In this document: positions 27,261 to 36,235 of the stretch, one piece after another
Layout of the letters: each line of letters starts with the position of its first letter
Position numbering within the stretch: position 1 is the stretch's first letter
DNA from: an uncultured Roseateles sp.
GTDB lineage: Bacteria; Pseudomonadota; Gammaproteobacteria; Burkholderiales; Burkholderiaceae_C
NCBI RefSeq assembly: GCF_913777145.1
Contig: NZ_CAJYPS010000023.1
Coordinates: 186,001-250,000 of the forward strand
Reading direction: 5' to 3'
DNA: 64,000 nt
Program-made: the position numbers and the translations under genes
The notes under the pieces: model-generated
Database searches by the model: none
What the model was told of the DNA's origin: nothing
Seen by the model: the letters and a program-made list of their open reading frames with translations, nothing else

Positions 27261-28480
27261 TCCAGGCCGCGCTCGTCGGCGACGAAGTGCGGCGAGTGGT
27301 TGGAATAGGCCTGGGCCGGCGCGATCTCGGGCGGCGTGACGCCGACGAAGAAGAACAGCCCCGGTACCAGGCGCTGGAAGAAGGAGAAGTCCTCCGCGCC
27401 GGTGACCTTGGGCACCAGCTCCAGCCCCATGGGGCGCGGGCCGCTGGCAGCCACGCGGGCCAGCGTGGGCACCATGGCCTCGGTGAGCGCCGGGTCGTTC
27501 ACCGTGACCGGGTAGTTCTTGGTGATGCAGACCCGGCACTGCGCGCGCGCGGCGCCGGCAATGCCCTCGGCCAGCTCGGTCACGCGGTGGTGGATCTGGT
27601 CGCGCATGCCCTCGTCGAAGCTGCGTATCGTGCCGCGCATCTCCACCTGGTCGGGGATGATGTTCTCGCGCACCCCGCCCTTGATCGCGCCAATGGTGAC
27701 CACCGCCGGCTCACGGTTCAGGTCCAGGTTGCGGCTGACGATGGTCTGCAGGCCCAGCACGATCTGCGCGGACGTGACGATGGGGTCCACGCCCAGCCAG
27801 GGCGCGGCGCCGTGGGTCTGCCTGCCCTGCACCGTGATGCGCAGCCGGTCGCTGCTGGCCATGGTGGGGCCGGGGCGGTAGCCGATCACGCCCACCGGCA
27901 GGCGCGAGGTGACATGCAGACCGAAGATGGCCTGCGGCGCGGGCTGCTGCAGCGCACCCTCGCGGATCATCAGCTCCGCCCCGCCCTCCTCGCCCTCGGG
28001 CGGCATCTCCTCGGCCGGCTGGAAGATGAACTTCACGCTGCCCGCGATCTGTTCGCGCAGCGCAGCCAGCAGGCTGGCCACGCCCATCAGCATGGCCACG
28101 TGGCAGTCGTGCCCGCAGGCATGCATCACGCCCACCTCCTCGCCGTTCCAGACCGCGCGGGCCCGGGACGCAAAGGGCAGGTCCACCTGCTCGCTCACCG
28201 GCAGGCCGTCCATGTCGGCCCGCAGCGCCACCACGCCGCCGGGCCGGCCGCCCTTGAGCAGGCCCACCACGCCGGTGTGCGCCACCTCGGTACGCACCTC
28301 GTCGAAACCCAGCGCGCGCAGGTGCTGGGCCACAAGAGCCGCGGTGCGGAACTCGCGGTTGCCCAGTTCGGGATGCTGGTGCAAATCGCGGCGCCAGGCG
28401 ATCACCTGGGCCTCCAGGCCCGCGGCGAGTTCGTCCACGCGCTGCGACAGCGCGGCCTGGGACAGGGGGGCGGCAGTCAT
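27182..28480 (-). CDS. M20 family amidohydrolase (hippurate/aminoacylase type)
   Basis: A 432-residue zinc peptidase-like amidohydrolase that cleaves N-acyl amino acids or related amides. The metal ligands are in MHACGHDCH (about 118-126), PAEE, the HTHGAAP-like QTHGAAPWLGVDP, and the late NHSPHFV; TGAEDFSFF is also typical. There is no signal peptide, so it is cytosolic. The substrate is unknown. It lies on the strand opposite the flg operon, between flgH and flgI, and its 3' end is partly duplicated downstream. Confidence 0.89.
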   Translation of the reverse strand: MTAAPLSQAALSQRVDELAAGLEAQVIAWRRDLHQHPELGNREFRTAALVAQHLRALGFDEVRTEVAHTGVVGLLKGGRPGGVVALRADMDGLPVSEQVDLPFASRARAVWNGEEVGVMHACGHDCHVAMLMGVASLLAALREQIAGSVKFIFQPAEEMPPEGEEGGAELMIREGALQQPAPQAIFGLHVTSRLPVGVIGYRPGPTMASSDRLRITVQGRQTHGAAPWLGVDPIVTSAQIVLGLQTIVSRNLDLNREPAVVTIGAIKGGVRENIIPDQVEMRGTIRSFDEGMRDQIHHRVTELAEGIAGAARAQCRVCITKNYPVTVNDPALTEAMVPTLARVAASGPRPMGLELVPKVTGAEDFSFFQRLVPGLFFFVGVTPPEIAPAQAYSNHSPHFVADERGLEVGMRALAHLALDFLASKARAPATPN

Positions 28481-28560
28481 GGCGGGCTCCGGCAGCGACT
28501 CGAACCCCCATCATGACCCCGCCCGCCGCCGCGCCGGCCCCGGGGATTCCGCAGGGCGGC

Positions 28561-29481
28561 TCAGCGCCCCAGCAGCCGCCGCCAGCGGCGCCGCAGGTCC
28601 AGCCACTGCTTGGCCCGCGAGCGGTCGATGCGCTTCACGTCGATCAGGCTGAACTCGCCGCAGCCACTGAGCGTGTGCAGACCGGCGGTATGGGTGTCGC
28701 TGGCCAGATCGCCGGTGAAGGCCGGCTCCATGGCGTCTATGACCACGCGCTCCGGCGTCAAGCGCAGAAAGCGCAGCAGCCGCGTCGCGCCGCCATAGCC
28801 GCTGCGGCTGTCCTGCACCGGCAGCGTGAGCACGCCGTCCGCAGCCACGAAGGGCCGACCGGCCGGCCGCGCGCCGCTGAGGTCCACGCGCACCGGGTTG
28901 ATGTCCAGCGGCGTCCAGCGTCCGGTCAGCGTGGGGGCGTACGCGACATGCAGCTCGCGCTGGTCGCGCCCGCCCGGGCCCACCAACGCATAGAACATCC
29001 ACCAGCGGCCCTGGTGCTCGATCAGCGACGCGTCGGCCACCGGCAGGCCGCTGAGCAGCGCGGCCTCGCGCTGCCAGTGGTCCAGGCTGGCATCGGTGGC
29101 GCGGTACAGCGCCACCTCGCCGGCCTGGTAGCTCTCGGGCACCATCCAGGTCTGCCCGCCATGCTCGAACACCTGCGGGTAGGACAGGTGAAAGGGCTGG
29201 TCCAGCACCGTGCGGCCGCCGCGCCAGGCCAGCGTGTCGCGCGCGAACTCGTGCCGTTCGATGACCGCGCGCTTGACGCGGTAGTCGAAGGCCTCGACGA
29301 ACACATGCAGCGACCGGCCCCGCACCAGGCCGAAGGGATCGGCCAGGTAGCGCCAGCGGCCCGCGTCGGGCAGCCAGGTGATGCGCTCGCGCAGCGCGGC
29401 CAGGCGCGCGGGGGTCAGGTCCTCCAGGCGGGCCGGCACGATGCCGACCTGCCAGAAGTCGGTACGCGGGCGGCGCAGCAT
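28561..29481 (-). CDS. Beta-propeller protein similar to the GINT1 N-terminal domain (carbohydrate-related)
   Basis: A 306-residue protein with repeated W/Y-rich blade motifs: WRYLADPFGLVRGRSLHVF, HLSYPQVFEHGGQTWMVPES, ASLIEHQGRWWMFYA and GRPFVAADGVLTLPVQDS. This resembles the five-bladed propeller called glucosamine inositolphosphorylceramide transferase 1 N-terminal domain, which in bacteria is often found among polysaccharide genes. The catalytic partner domain of the plant enzyme is absent. Its start overlaps the stop of the upstream glycosyltransferase gene by one base, so the two are co-transcribed. The function is inferred and uncertain. Confidence 0.6.
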   Translation of the reverse strand: MLRRPRTDFWQVGIVPARLEDLTPARLAALRERITWLPDAGRWRYLADPFGLVRGRSLHVFVEAFDYRVKRAVIERHEFARDTLAWRGGRTVLDQPFHLSYPQVFEHGGQTWMVPESYQAGEVALYRATDASLDHWQREAALLSGLPVADASLIEHQGRWWMFYALVGPGGRDQRELHVAYAPTLTGRWTPLDINPVRVDLSGARPAGRPFVAADGVLTLPVQDSRSGYGGATRLLRFLRLTPERVVIDAMEPAFTGDLASDTHTAGLHTLSGCGEFSLIDVKRIDRSRAKQWLDLRRRWRRLLGR

Positions 29482-30563
29482 CAGGCCTGCCAGCCCGCCA
29501 GCACCTCGTCCTCGTCCAGCGCCAGCTGCGGCCTCGTACGGTGGAGCAGCACGTCACGGTAGAAGGTCAGCGTGCGGGCGACCGCATGGCCGCGGTCATA
29601 GGCTGCCGTCTGGTAGCTCGCGCCACGCGCGCCGGGCGGCAGCGCCCGCAGACGCGTCAGTTCCTCGGCCAGCGCCGTGCCCAGCGCCGCGACATCGCCC
29701 ACCGGCACCAGCCGCCCGGGCTGGCCGGCCAGCATCTCACGCGGGCCCTGGGTAGCAGTGGACAGCACCGCACGCCCGGCGCGCATCGCCTCCAGCAGCA
29801 CCAGCGGAAAGGCCTCCTCGTGCGAGGCCGACACCACCAGGTCCAGCCCCGCCAGCACGCGATCCATGTCGTGGCGGAAACCCAGCAGCCGCACGCGCGC
29901 ATCGCCGCCCGCCAGACGCTGCAGGCGCGCGGCCTCGGGGCCCTCGCCCACCAGCAGCAGCACCGCGTCCGCGGGTGCGTACTGCAGGAAGGCGCGCACC
30001 AGCAGATCCATGCCCTTGGTCGGATGCAGCCGGCCTATGCAACCCACCAGCAGCCGGTTCGCCCCCAGGCCCAGCTCGGCGCGCAGATCGGCAGCCGGGG
30101 TCGGCCGGGCCTGACGCTCGGGCGCCCAGTTGTGAATCACGGTGGCCAGGCCGTCCAGTGCCGGCAGGCCCTCGTGCTGTGCGCGGTTCACACACACCAG
30201 CCCGTCCAGCGCCGCATGCTGGTGGGCCTTGAAACCCACATGCAGCGTGCCGATGCGCGCGGCCTGGTCCACCTGGGCCACCGCCCGGCAGGCCGGCCCC
30301 AGATGGCCGTGGCAGACGGTGGCGCCCAGCCGGCGCGCCAGCCGGGCCACCCGCCAACCCCTCAGCAGCGGGCCGGCCAGGCCATGGAAGCGAACGCCCG
30401 GCGCCAGCTCGCGCGCCACCGCGGAGCCTGCCTTGCCGACCACATGAACCTGGTGACCCAGCGCCGCCTGGGCGTTGGCGAGATCAATGCAATGCCGTTC
30501 GCCCCCGGCCACGCGGGAGGAGAACACCACATGCATCAGCGTGAGTGGCGCAGAAGTCAACAT
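29481..30563 (-). CDS. Glycosyltransferase family 4 protein
   Basis: A 360-residue GT-B glycosyltransferase. It opens LMHVVFSSRVAGGERHCIDL, a nucleotide-sugar glycosyltransferase N-domain with the donor-side Gly motif. It continues with VGCIGRLHPTKGMDLLVRAF and the GT4 donor-binding signature SASHEEAFPLVLLEAMRAGRAVLST (the E-x7-E motif). The frame extends to 30617, but the ATG at 30561-30563 (MLTSAPLT) is preferred. It pairs with the beta-propeller gene and may act in surface polysaccharide synthesis. No flagellar role is visible. Confidence 0.85.
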   Translation of the reverse strand: MLTSAPLTLMHVVFSSRVAGGERHCIDLANAQAALGHQVHVVGKAGSAVARELAPGVRFHGLAGPLLRGWRVARLARRLGATVCHGHLGPACRAVAQVDQAARIGTLHVGFKAHQHAALDGLVCVNRAQHEGLPALDGLATVIHNWAPERQARPTPAADLRAELGLGANRLLVGCIGRLHPTKGMDLLVRAFLQYAPADAVLLLVGEGPEAARLQRLAGGDARVRLLGFRHDMDRVLAGLDLVVSASHEEAFPLVLLEAMRAGRAVLSTATQGPREMLAGQPGRLVPVGDVAALGTALAEELTRLRALPPGARGASYQTAAYDRGHAVARTLTFYRDVLLHRTRPQLALDEDEVLAGWQA

Positions 30564-30877
30564 GAATCTGAATGAAGAAAACCTCAGTAAGTAACGAAAC
30601 TTTACTGATGGCAACATTCAGAAACCTTGCTGTACCCCTTGCCTGCGGGTATGCCCCAGCTCGGCACAGCCGAGCCATCGCTCGTCGGACCTGGCCCGGC
30701 GCAGATGGGTCGCGGAGGTTCGCACAGACCCGTCCGGCCAAGCTGTAGGCAAGCTGACAAGCGGCGTCCGGCGCGCCCACACCCCCTGGACTCGGGGTCG
30801 GCATGGCGGCGAATAGCGCCGCAGTCACCGGCCTTTTCGGTCGCTTGAGACCCTCAAGCATCCGCAGAATCCGCCGA
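30564..30877. other. Gene-free stretch before flgI with a low-GC patch and a short inverted repeat
   Basis: Between the leftward glycosyltransferase and flgI. Around 30575-30610 it is locally AT-rich and has CAGTAA (30585-30590) facing TTACTG (30602-30607). This is a likely promoter or operator region for one or both directions. I find no convincing sigma-28 or sigma-54 box for flgI. The remainder is GC-rich and shows no gene apart from the upstream extension of the flgI frame. Confidence 0.4.
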
Positions 30878-31975
30878 GTGAAGTCCCTGCACCTGCTCAT
30901 CGTCATCGCCGCCATCCTGGTGGCTCCCGCTGAGGCGGCCCGTATCAAGGAGGTCGCGTCGGTGGCAGGCGTGCGCTCCAACCCCCTGACCGGCTATGGT
31001 CTGGTCGTCGGGCTGGACGGCACCGGGGACCAGACCACGCAGGCGCCCTTCACCGGCCAGAGCCTCACCGCCATGCTGCAGCAGTTCGGCGTGCTGCTGC
31101 CCCAGGGCGTGACCATGCAGCCGCGCAACATCGCCGCGGTGCTGGTGACCGCCCAACTGCCCGCGTTCGCCCAGCCCGGCCAGCAGATGGACATCAATGT
31201 GTCGTCCATAGGCAATGCCAAGAGCCTGCGCGGCGGCACGCTGATCGCGACGCCGCTGCGCGGTGCGGACGGCCAGATCTATGCGATCGCCCAGGGCAAT
31301 CTGGTGATCTCCGGTGCCGGCGCCGCGGCCAACGGCTCCAAGGTGCAGATCAACCATTTGAGCGCTGGCCGCATCCCCGCCGGCGCCACGGTGGAACGCT
31401 CCGTGCCCACGCCGCTGGCCGCCGGCGACAGCATCCAGCTGGACCTGAACAGCTCCGACTTCGCGACCGCCCGCGCGGTCGCCCAGGCCATCAACAAGGC
31501 CAAGGGGCCGGGTCTGGCCCAGGCGCTGGACGGCCGCGTGGTGCGCGTGCGCGCCCCCGCCACGCCGGACGAGCGCGTGGCCTTCCTGGCCGACATCGAG
31601 AACCTCAACATCGACCCGGCCACGCCGGCCGCGCGCGTGGTGATCAACGCCCGCACCGGCTCGGTGGTGATGAACCAGGCGGTCACGCTGTCGCCCTGCG
31701 CGGTCGCGCACGGCAACCTGTCGGTGACCATCAACACCACGCCCACGGTCAGCCAGCCCAATGCGCTGTCGGGCGGCCAGACCACGGTCACGCAGAAATC
31801 CGAGATCGCGATCCGCCAGGAGCCCGGCAGCCTGATCCAGCTGCCCGCCAGCGCCCGGCTGGCCGACGTGGTGAAGGCGCTCAGCGCGCTGGGCGCCACG
31901 CCCCAGGACCTGCTGGCCATCCTGCAGGCGATGAAGAGTGCCGGCGCGCTGAACGCCGAGCTGGAGGTGATCTGA
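30878..31975 (+). CDS. flgI: Flagellar P-ring protein FlgI
   Basis: FlgI is the periplasmic P-ring subunit. From the GTG at 30878 it has 365 residues, the usual length, and a clear signal peptide (LLIVIAAILVAPAEA). Family motifs follow: ARIKEVASVAGVRSNPLTGYGLV, GDQTTQAPFTGQSL, and the C-terminal LADVVKALSALGATPQDLLAIL. An ATG at 30803 in the same frame would add 25 basic residues before the signal; the GTG start fits secretion better. The stop overlaps flgJ (TGATG). FlgI is cut off from flgH by a 4-kb insertion. Confidence 0.94.
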   Translation: MKSLHLLIVIAAILVAPAEAARIKEVASVAGVRSNPLTGYGLVVGLDGTGDQTTQAPFTGQSLTAMLQQFGVLLPQGVTMQPRNIAAVLVTAQLPAFAQPGQQMDINVSSIGNAKSLRGGTLIATPLRGADGQIYAIAQGNLVISGAGAAANGSKVQINHLSAGRIPAGATVERSVPTPLAAGDSIQLDLNSSDFATARAVAQAINKAKGPGLAQALDGRVVRVRAPATPDERVAFLADIENLNIDPATPAARVVINARTGSVVMNQAVTLSPCAVAHGNLSVTINTTPTVSQPNALSGGQTTVTQKSEIAIRQEPGSLIQLPASARLADVVKALSALGATPQDLLAILQAMKSAGALNAELEVI

Positions 31976-32865
31976 TGGCCACGTCCCCGTCGTTCGCATC
32001 CCAGGGCCTGAGCGTGGACACGCGCTCGGTGGACCAGCTGCGGTCGATGGCGACGCGCGATCCGCGCGCCGCGGTGCGCGAGACCGCCAAGCAGTTCGAG
32101 TCGCTGTTCATGCAGGAGGTCATGAAGAGCATGCGCGCCTCCACACTGGCCAGCGGCATGCTGGAGAACAGTGGCACCCAGCTGGGTACCGAGATGCTGG
32201 ACACCCAGATGGCCGGCAAGCTCAGTGGCCTGCCGGGCGGGCTGTCCGACGCGATCACACGCCAGCTGCAGCGCCAGCTGGGCCTGAAAGACCTGACCCC
32301 CGAGAAGCTGCAGGCCGCCAGCCGCACCACGCTGGCCCAGGCCCTGCCCCAGCTCGCGACCAAGGGCATTCCCAACCACGTGCAGAGCTTCATCAAGCAG
32401 CACGACGCGTCGGCCAAGGCGGCCGAGGCGGCCACCGGCATCCCGGCCAGCTTCATGGTCGCGCAGGCCGCCCACGAGAGCGGCTGGGGCAAGCGTGAGA
32501 TCACCGGCACCGACGGCAGCAAGTCGCACAACGTGTTCGGCATCAAGGCCACGCCGGGCTGGACCGGCAAGACCGTGGACGTGACCACCACCGAGGTCAT
32601 CAACGGTCAGGCCCACAAGGTGGTCGCCAAGTTCCGCGCCTACGGCAGCTATGACGAGGCCTTCAAGGACTACGCACGCCTGATCAGCACCAACGACCGC
32701 TATGCCAAGGTGGTGGAGCAGGCCCGCCATGCCGACGGCCGGGTCAATCCCACGGGCTTTGCGCGCAGCCTGCAGCAGGCCGGCTACGCCACCGACCCGG
32801 CTTACGCCGACAAGCTGGCCAAGACGATCAACACGACGATGCGCGTGCAGCGCGCGATGGCCTGA
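31975..32865 (+). CDS. flgJ: Peptidoglycan hydrolase and rod-cap protein FlgJ
   Basis: A 296-residue bifunctional protein. The N-terminal rod-scaffold domain (about 30-130: AKQFESLFMQEVMKSMRA) caps the rod. The C-terminal glucosaminidase domain (about 150-296) cleaves peptidoglycan so the rod can pass; AAHESGWGKREI holds the catalytic Glu and SHNVFGIKATPGWTG follows. The start overlaps the flgI stop. This is the gammaproteobacterial/betaproteobacterial two-domain form. Confidence 0.95.
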   Translation: MATSPSFASQGLSVDTRSVDQLRSMATRDPRAAVRETAKQFESLFMQEVMKSMRASTLASGMLENSGTQLGTEMLDTQMAGKLSGLPGGLSDAITRQLQRQLGLKDLTPEKLQAASRTTLAQALPQLATKGIPNHVQSFIKQHDASAKAAEAATGIPASFMVAQAAHESGWGKREITGTDGSKSHNVFGIKATPGWTGKTVDVTTTEVINGQAHKVVAKFRAYGSYDEAFKDYARLISTNDRYAKVVEQARHADGRVNPTGFARSLQQAGYATDPAYADKLAKTINTTMRVQRAMA

Positions 32866-32901
32866 TGACCCGGCCCCACCCGACCCCGACGGAGGCCTGA
32901 G

Positions 32902-34887
32902 ATGCCCAGCCTGCTCTCACTCGGCGCCCGCGCGATGTTCGCCAACCAGGCGGCACTGCAGACCATCGGTCAGAACATCTCCAACGCCAACACGCCGGGC
33001 TATTCGCGCCAGTCGGTGGTGCTGGCGACCTCGCAGGGCCAGTTCACCGGCGCGGGCTTCTTCGGCCGCGGCGTGGACGTGCAGACCGTGGTGCGCTCGC
33101 ACAATGACTTCCTGACCCGCCAGGCCATCGCCACCAAGGCGGTCGCGGCCGCCGACCAGACCCGCGCCGACCAGCTCTCGCGCATAGAGAAGCTCTTCCC
33201 CACCGGCGAGAACGGCATCGGCTACGCGGCCGGCCAGTTCCTGAACGCGCTGCAGGACGTGGCCAGCCGACCGGCCGACCCGTCCGCGCGCCAGGTCGTG
33301 CTGGGCCGCGCGGCCGAGCTGGCATCGCGCTTCCAGAGCGCCGGCTCCCAGCTCGCCGACCTGCAGGCCGGCATCGTCAGCGACCTGCGCGCCGAGGTGT
33401 CCACCGTGAACGCGCTGGCCTCGCAGATCGCCAACGCCAACGACCAGATCGCCCGCGTGCGCGGCAGCGGCCACACGCCCAACGACCTGCTTGACCAGCG
33501 CGACCAGCTGATCGCCCAGCTCAGCGAGCACATCGCGGTGACCACGCTGCCGGCCGACGACGGCACGCTGGGCGTGTTCATAGGCGGCGGCCAGCGCCTG
33601 GTGCTGGGCAGCAATGCGTCCCAGCTGACGCTGCTGCCCGACGCCTACGACCCCAATCGGGTCGCGGTGGCGCTGCAGGAGGGCGGCACCGAGCAGCGCC
33701 CGCTCAGCGAGAGCGTGCTGACCGGCGGCAACATCTCGGCGCTGCTCTACACGCAAAACCACGACATGGTGGACGCGCGCAATCAGCTGGGCCAGCTGGC
33801 CGCCGCCATAGGCACGCGCGTGAACGCCCAGAACGCGCTCGGTCTGGATCTGTCCGACCCGCCCGGCCAGGGCGCACCGCTGTTCAACGTCGCTTCACCC
33901 AAGGTGCTGCCCGCCAGCACCAACGCCCGCAACGCCGACGGCAGCTTCGTGTCCGGCGTGCAGGCCAGCATCGTGAACGCCAGCCAGCTGCAGGCCAGCA
34001 GCTACAAGCTCAGCGCCGACGGCGCCGGCGGCTTCCAGCTGACCCGTCTCAGCGACGGCCTGGTGCGCACCGTGGCCGACGGCGACACCGTGGACGGCTT
34101 CAAGCTCAGCTTCACTCCGGCTGCGCCGGCGCCCGGCGAGAGCTTCGTCATCGAGCCCGTGGGGGCGGCGGCATCAGAGATGCGCCGCGTGCTGGACTCG
34201 CCCAACGGCATCGCCGCGGCCTCGCCGCTGACCGCGTCCACCGCGGTCACCAACACCGGCACCGCCACCGTGGACAGCGTCTACGCGGTCAACAGCAGCT
34301 TCAGCGCGGCACGCGCGCCCATGAGCCTGCAGTTCGGCGCCGCCGATCCGGCCAACCCTGGCGTGCTGTCCTACACGCTGACCATGGCCGACGGCAGCTC
34401 GGTCACCGGCAACTGGGCCGCGGGCCAGCCCATAGGCAACGACCCGGCCAACGGCGTGGACCTGGGCTTCGAGCTGCGCCTCAACGGCGTGCCGCGCGCC
34501 GGCGACAGCATCGCGCTCAACCCCACGACCTACACCAGCCAGAACAACGGCAACGCCAAGGCCTTCCTGAACATCCAGACGGAGAACTTCATCGGCCGCC
34601 AGCTGCTGTCCGATGGTTCCATCACCCGCGGCAGCACCATCAGCGACGCCTACGCCGCGTCCATGAGCGACATCGGCGCGCGGGTGCAGAGCGCCAACTA
34701 CCTGTCCGGCGTGTCCAGCTCGGTGTCCACCGACGCCCAGACCAGCCTGACCAACCAGGTCGGCGTCAACCTCGACGAGGAAGCCTCCCGGCTGATGCAG
34801 TACCAGCAGGGCTACCAGGCGGCCGCCAAGGTGCTGCAGACCGCGCAGTCGCTGTTCGACGAGCTGCTGCGCATCGCGGGCAGCTGA
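32902..34887 (+). CDS. flgK: Hook-filament junction protein 1, FlgK (HAP1)
   Basis: A 661-residue junction protein, longer than Salmonella FlgK (553) through an enlarged variable centre. The conserved ends are clear: ALQTIGQNISNANTPGYSRQSVV (about 14-36) and VNLDEEASRLMQYQQGYQAAAKVLQ, a coiled coil. It is exported with the aid of FlgN and precedes flgL by 33 bases. The ATG at 32902 has GGAGGC upstream. Confidence 0.95.
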   Translation: MPSLLSLGARAMFANQAALQTIGQNISNANTPGYSRQSVVLATSQGQFTGAGFFGRGVDVQTVVRSHNDFLTRQAIATKAVAAADQTRADQLSRIEKLFPTGENGIGYAAGQFLNALQDVASRPADPSARQVVLGRAAELASRFQSAGSQLADLQAGIVSDLRAEVSTVNALASQIANANDQIARVRGSGHTPNDLLDQRDQLIAQLSEHIAVTTLPADDGTLGVFIGGGQRLVLGSNASQLTLLPDAYDPNRVAVALQEGGTEQRPLSESVLTGGNISALLYTQNHDMVDARNQLGQLAAAIGTRVNAQNALGLDLSDPPGQGAPLFNVASPKVLPASTNARNADGSFVSGVQASIVNASQLQASSYKLSADGAGGFQLTRLSDGLVRTVADGDTVDGFKLSFTPAAPAPGESFVIEPVGAAASEMRRVLDSPNGIAAASPLTASTAVTNTGTATVDSVYAVNSSFSAARAPMSLQFGAADPANPGVLSYTLTMADGSSVTGNWAAGQPIGNDPANGVDLGFELRLNGVPRAGDSIALNPTTYTSQNNGNAKAFLNIQTENFIGRQLLSDGSITRGSTISDAYAASMSDIGARVQSANYLSGVSSSVSTDAQTSLTNQVGVNLDEEASRLMQYQQGYQAAAKVLQTAQSLFDELLRIAGS

Positions 34888-34920
34888 CGCGCCCGCCCCT
34901 AGCGACAAGGGCCCACCGCC

Positions 34921-36132
34921 ATGCGAATCGCCACCGCCAACACCTTCGACCTCACCATCTCCACGCTGCAGAAGCGCCAGGTGGACCTGCAGAACCAGCA
35001 GCAGCAGCTCACCTCCGGCAAGCGCGTACAGCAGGCCAGCGACGACCCGACCGGCGCCGCGCGCGCCGAGCGCGCGCTCGCGACCATAGGCCGGGTGGAC
35101 GCCAACCAGCGCTCGCTGGAGGCCAGCCGCAACAGCATGACGCTGGCCGAGGGCGCACTGGGCGACGCCAACGAACTGCTGCAGCAGGCGCGCGAGACCA
35201 TGCTGGCCGCCGGCAACGCGAGCTACTCCGACGCCGAGCGCCAGGGCCTGGCCGCCAAGCTCAAGGGCCTGCGCGACCAACTGCTGACCATCGCCAACCG
35301 CGCGGACGGCTCCGGCGGCTACCTGTTCTCCGGCCAGGGCGCGGCCAACCCGCCCTTCATCGACCAGCCCGGCGGCGTCGCCTACGTGGGTGAGGCCGGC
35401 AGCAACAACACCGGCAACCTCGACACCTACCAGCTCAGCGTGGACGGCCGCGGCGCCTGGGAAGCGGCCCGCAGCGGCAACGGCAGCTTCGTCACCGGCG
35501 CCAATGCCAACAGCATCGACCCCACGCAGGCGGCCAAGGGCTGGATAGACAGCGGCCGCGTGACCGATCCCACGCAGCTGACCGGCCAGAACTACCGCAT
35601 AGACATCAGCGGCACCGCCCCCACCCAGACCTACTCGGTCACCAACACCGACACCGGCGCGGGCGTGGCCAGCGGCGACTTCAAGCCCGGCCAGGCGATC
35701 AGCTTCGACGGCATGGCCATGACCATCTCCGGCTCGCCCGTGGATGGCGACAACTTCTCGGTCGCACCGGCCACCAACTCGCTGAAGGTCTTCGACGTGC
35801 TGGACCAGGCCATCAGCGAGCTCAACACGCCGCTGCGCAACCCCGCCCAGATCCAGCAGAGCAACTCCAGCCGCGTGCGCGACATCGACGCGGTGATGGG
35901 CAACCTGCAGAACGTGCGTGCCCAGGTGGGCGAGAAGCTCAACAACCTGGACGGCTCCGAGAACCGCCTGTCCGCACTCAAGGTCTACAGCCAGTCCGAG
36001 CAGAGCGCCGCGGTGGACCTGGACATGGTGCAGGGCATCTCCGACTTCCAGAACCAGCAAAGCGGTTACGACACCGCGCTCAAGACCTACGCCATGGTGC
36101 AGCGCCTGTCGCTGTTCCAGTACATCACCTGA
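34921..36132 (+). CDS. flgL: Hook-filament junction protein 3, FlgL (HAP3)
   Basis: A 403-residue junction protein with the flagellin-like N-terminal helix (QNQQQQLTSGKRVQQASDDPTGA, about 27-49) and a C-terminal coiled coil (SDFQNQQSGYDTALKTYAMVQ). The centre contains GGYLFSGQGAANPPF. It closes the flgIJKL half of the operon. FlgN is its expected chaperone. Confidence 0.95.
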   Translation: MRIATANTFDLTISTLQKRQVDLQNQQQQLTSGKRVQQASDDPTGAARAERALATIGRVDANQRSLEASRNSMTLAEGALGDANELLQQARETMLAAGNASYSDAERQGLAAKLKGLRDQLLTIANRADGSGGYLFSGQGAANPPFIDQPGGVAYVGEAGSNNTGNLDTYQLSVDGRGAWEAARSGNGSFVTGANANSIDPTQAAKGWIDSGRVTDPTQLTGQNYRIDISGTAPTQTYSVTNTDTGAGVASGDFKPGQAISFDGMAMTISGSPVDGDNFSVAPATNSLKVFDVLDQAISELNTPLRNPAQIQQSNSSRVRDIDAVMGNLQNVRAQVGEKLNNLDGSENRLSALKVYSQSEQSAAVDLDMVQGISDFQNQQSGYDTALKTYAMVQRLSLFQYIT

Positions 36133-36235
36133 GCCGGCGTCGCGCCGCGTGCACCTGTCACGCTCGCTCACGCGTGCGGCCCGGTGCTCGTGGCAGACTG
36201 GCGCATTCCCAGCCTGAACGCCAACACGCCGCGCC

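Noticed and set aside
30803..30877. Longer flgI start at ATG 30803
   Set aside because: It would place 25 basic residues before the signal peptide; the GTG at 30878 gives the usual length and a normal secretion signal.
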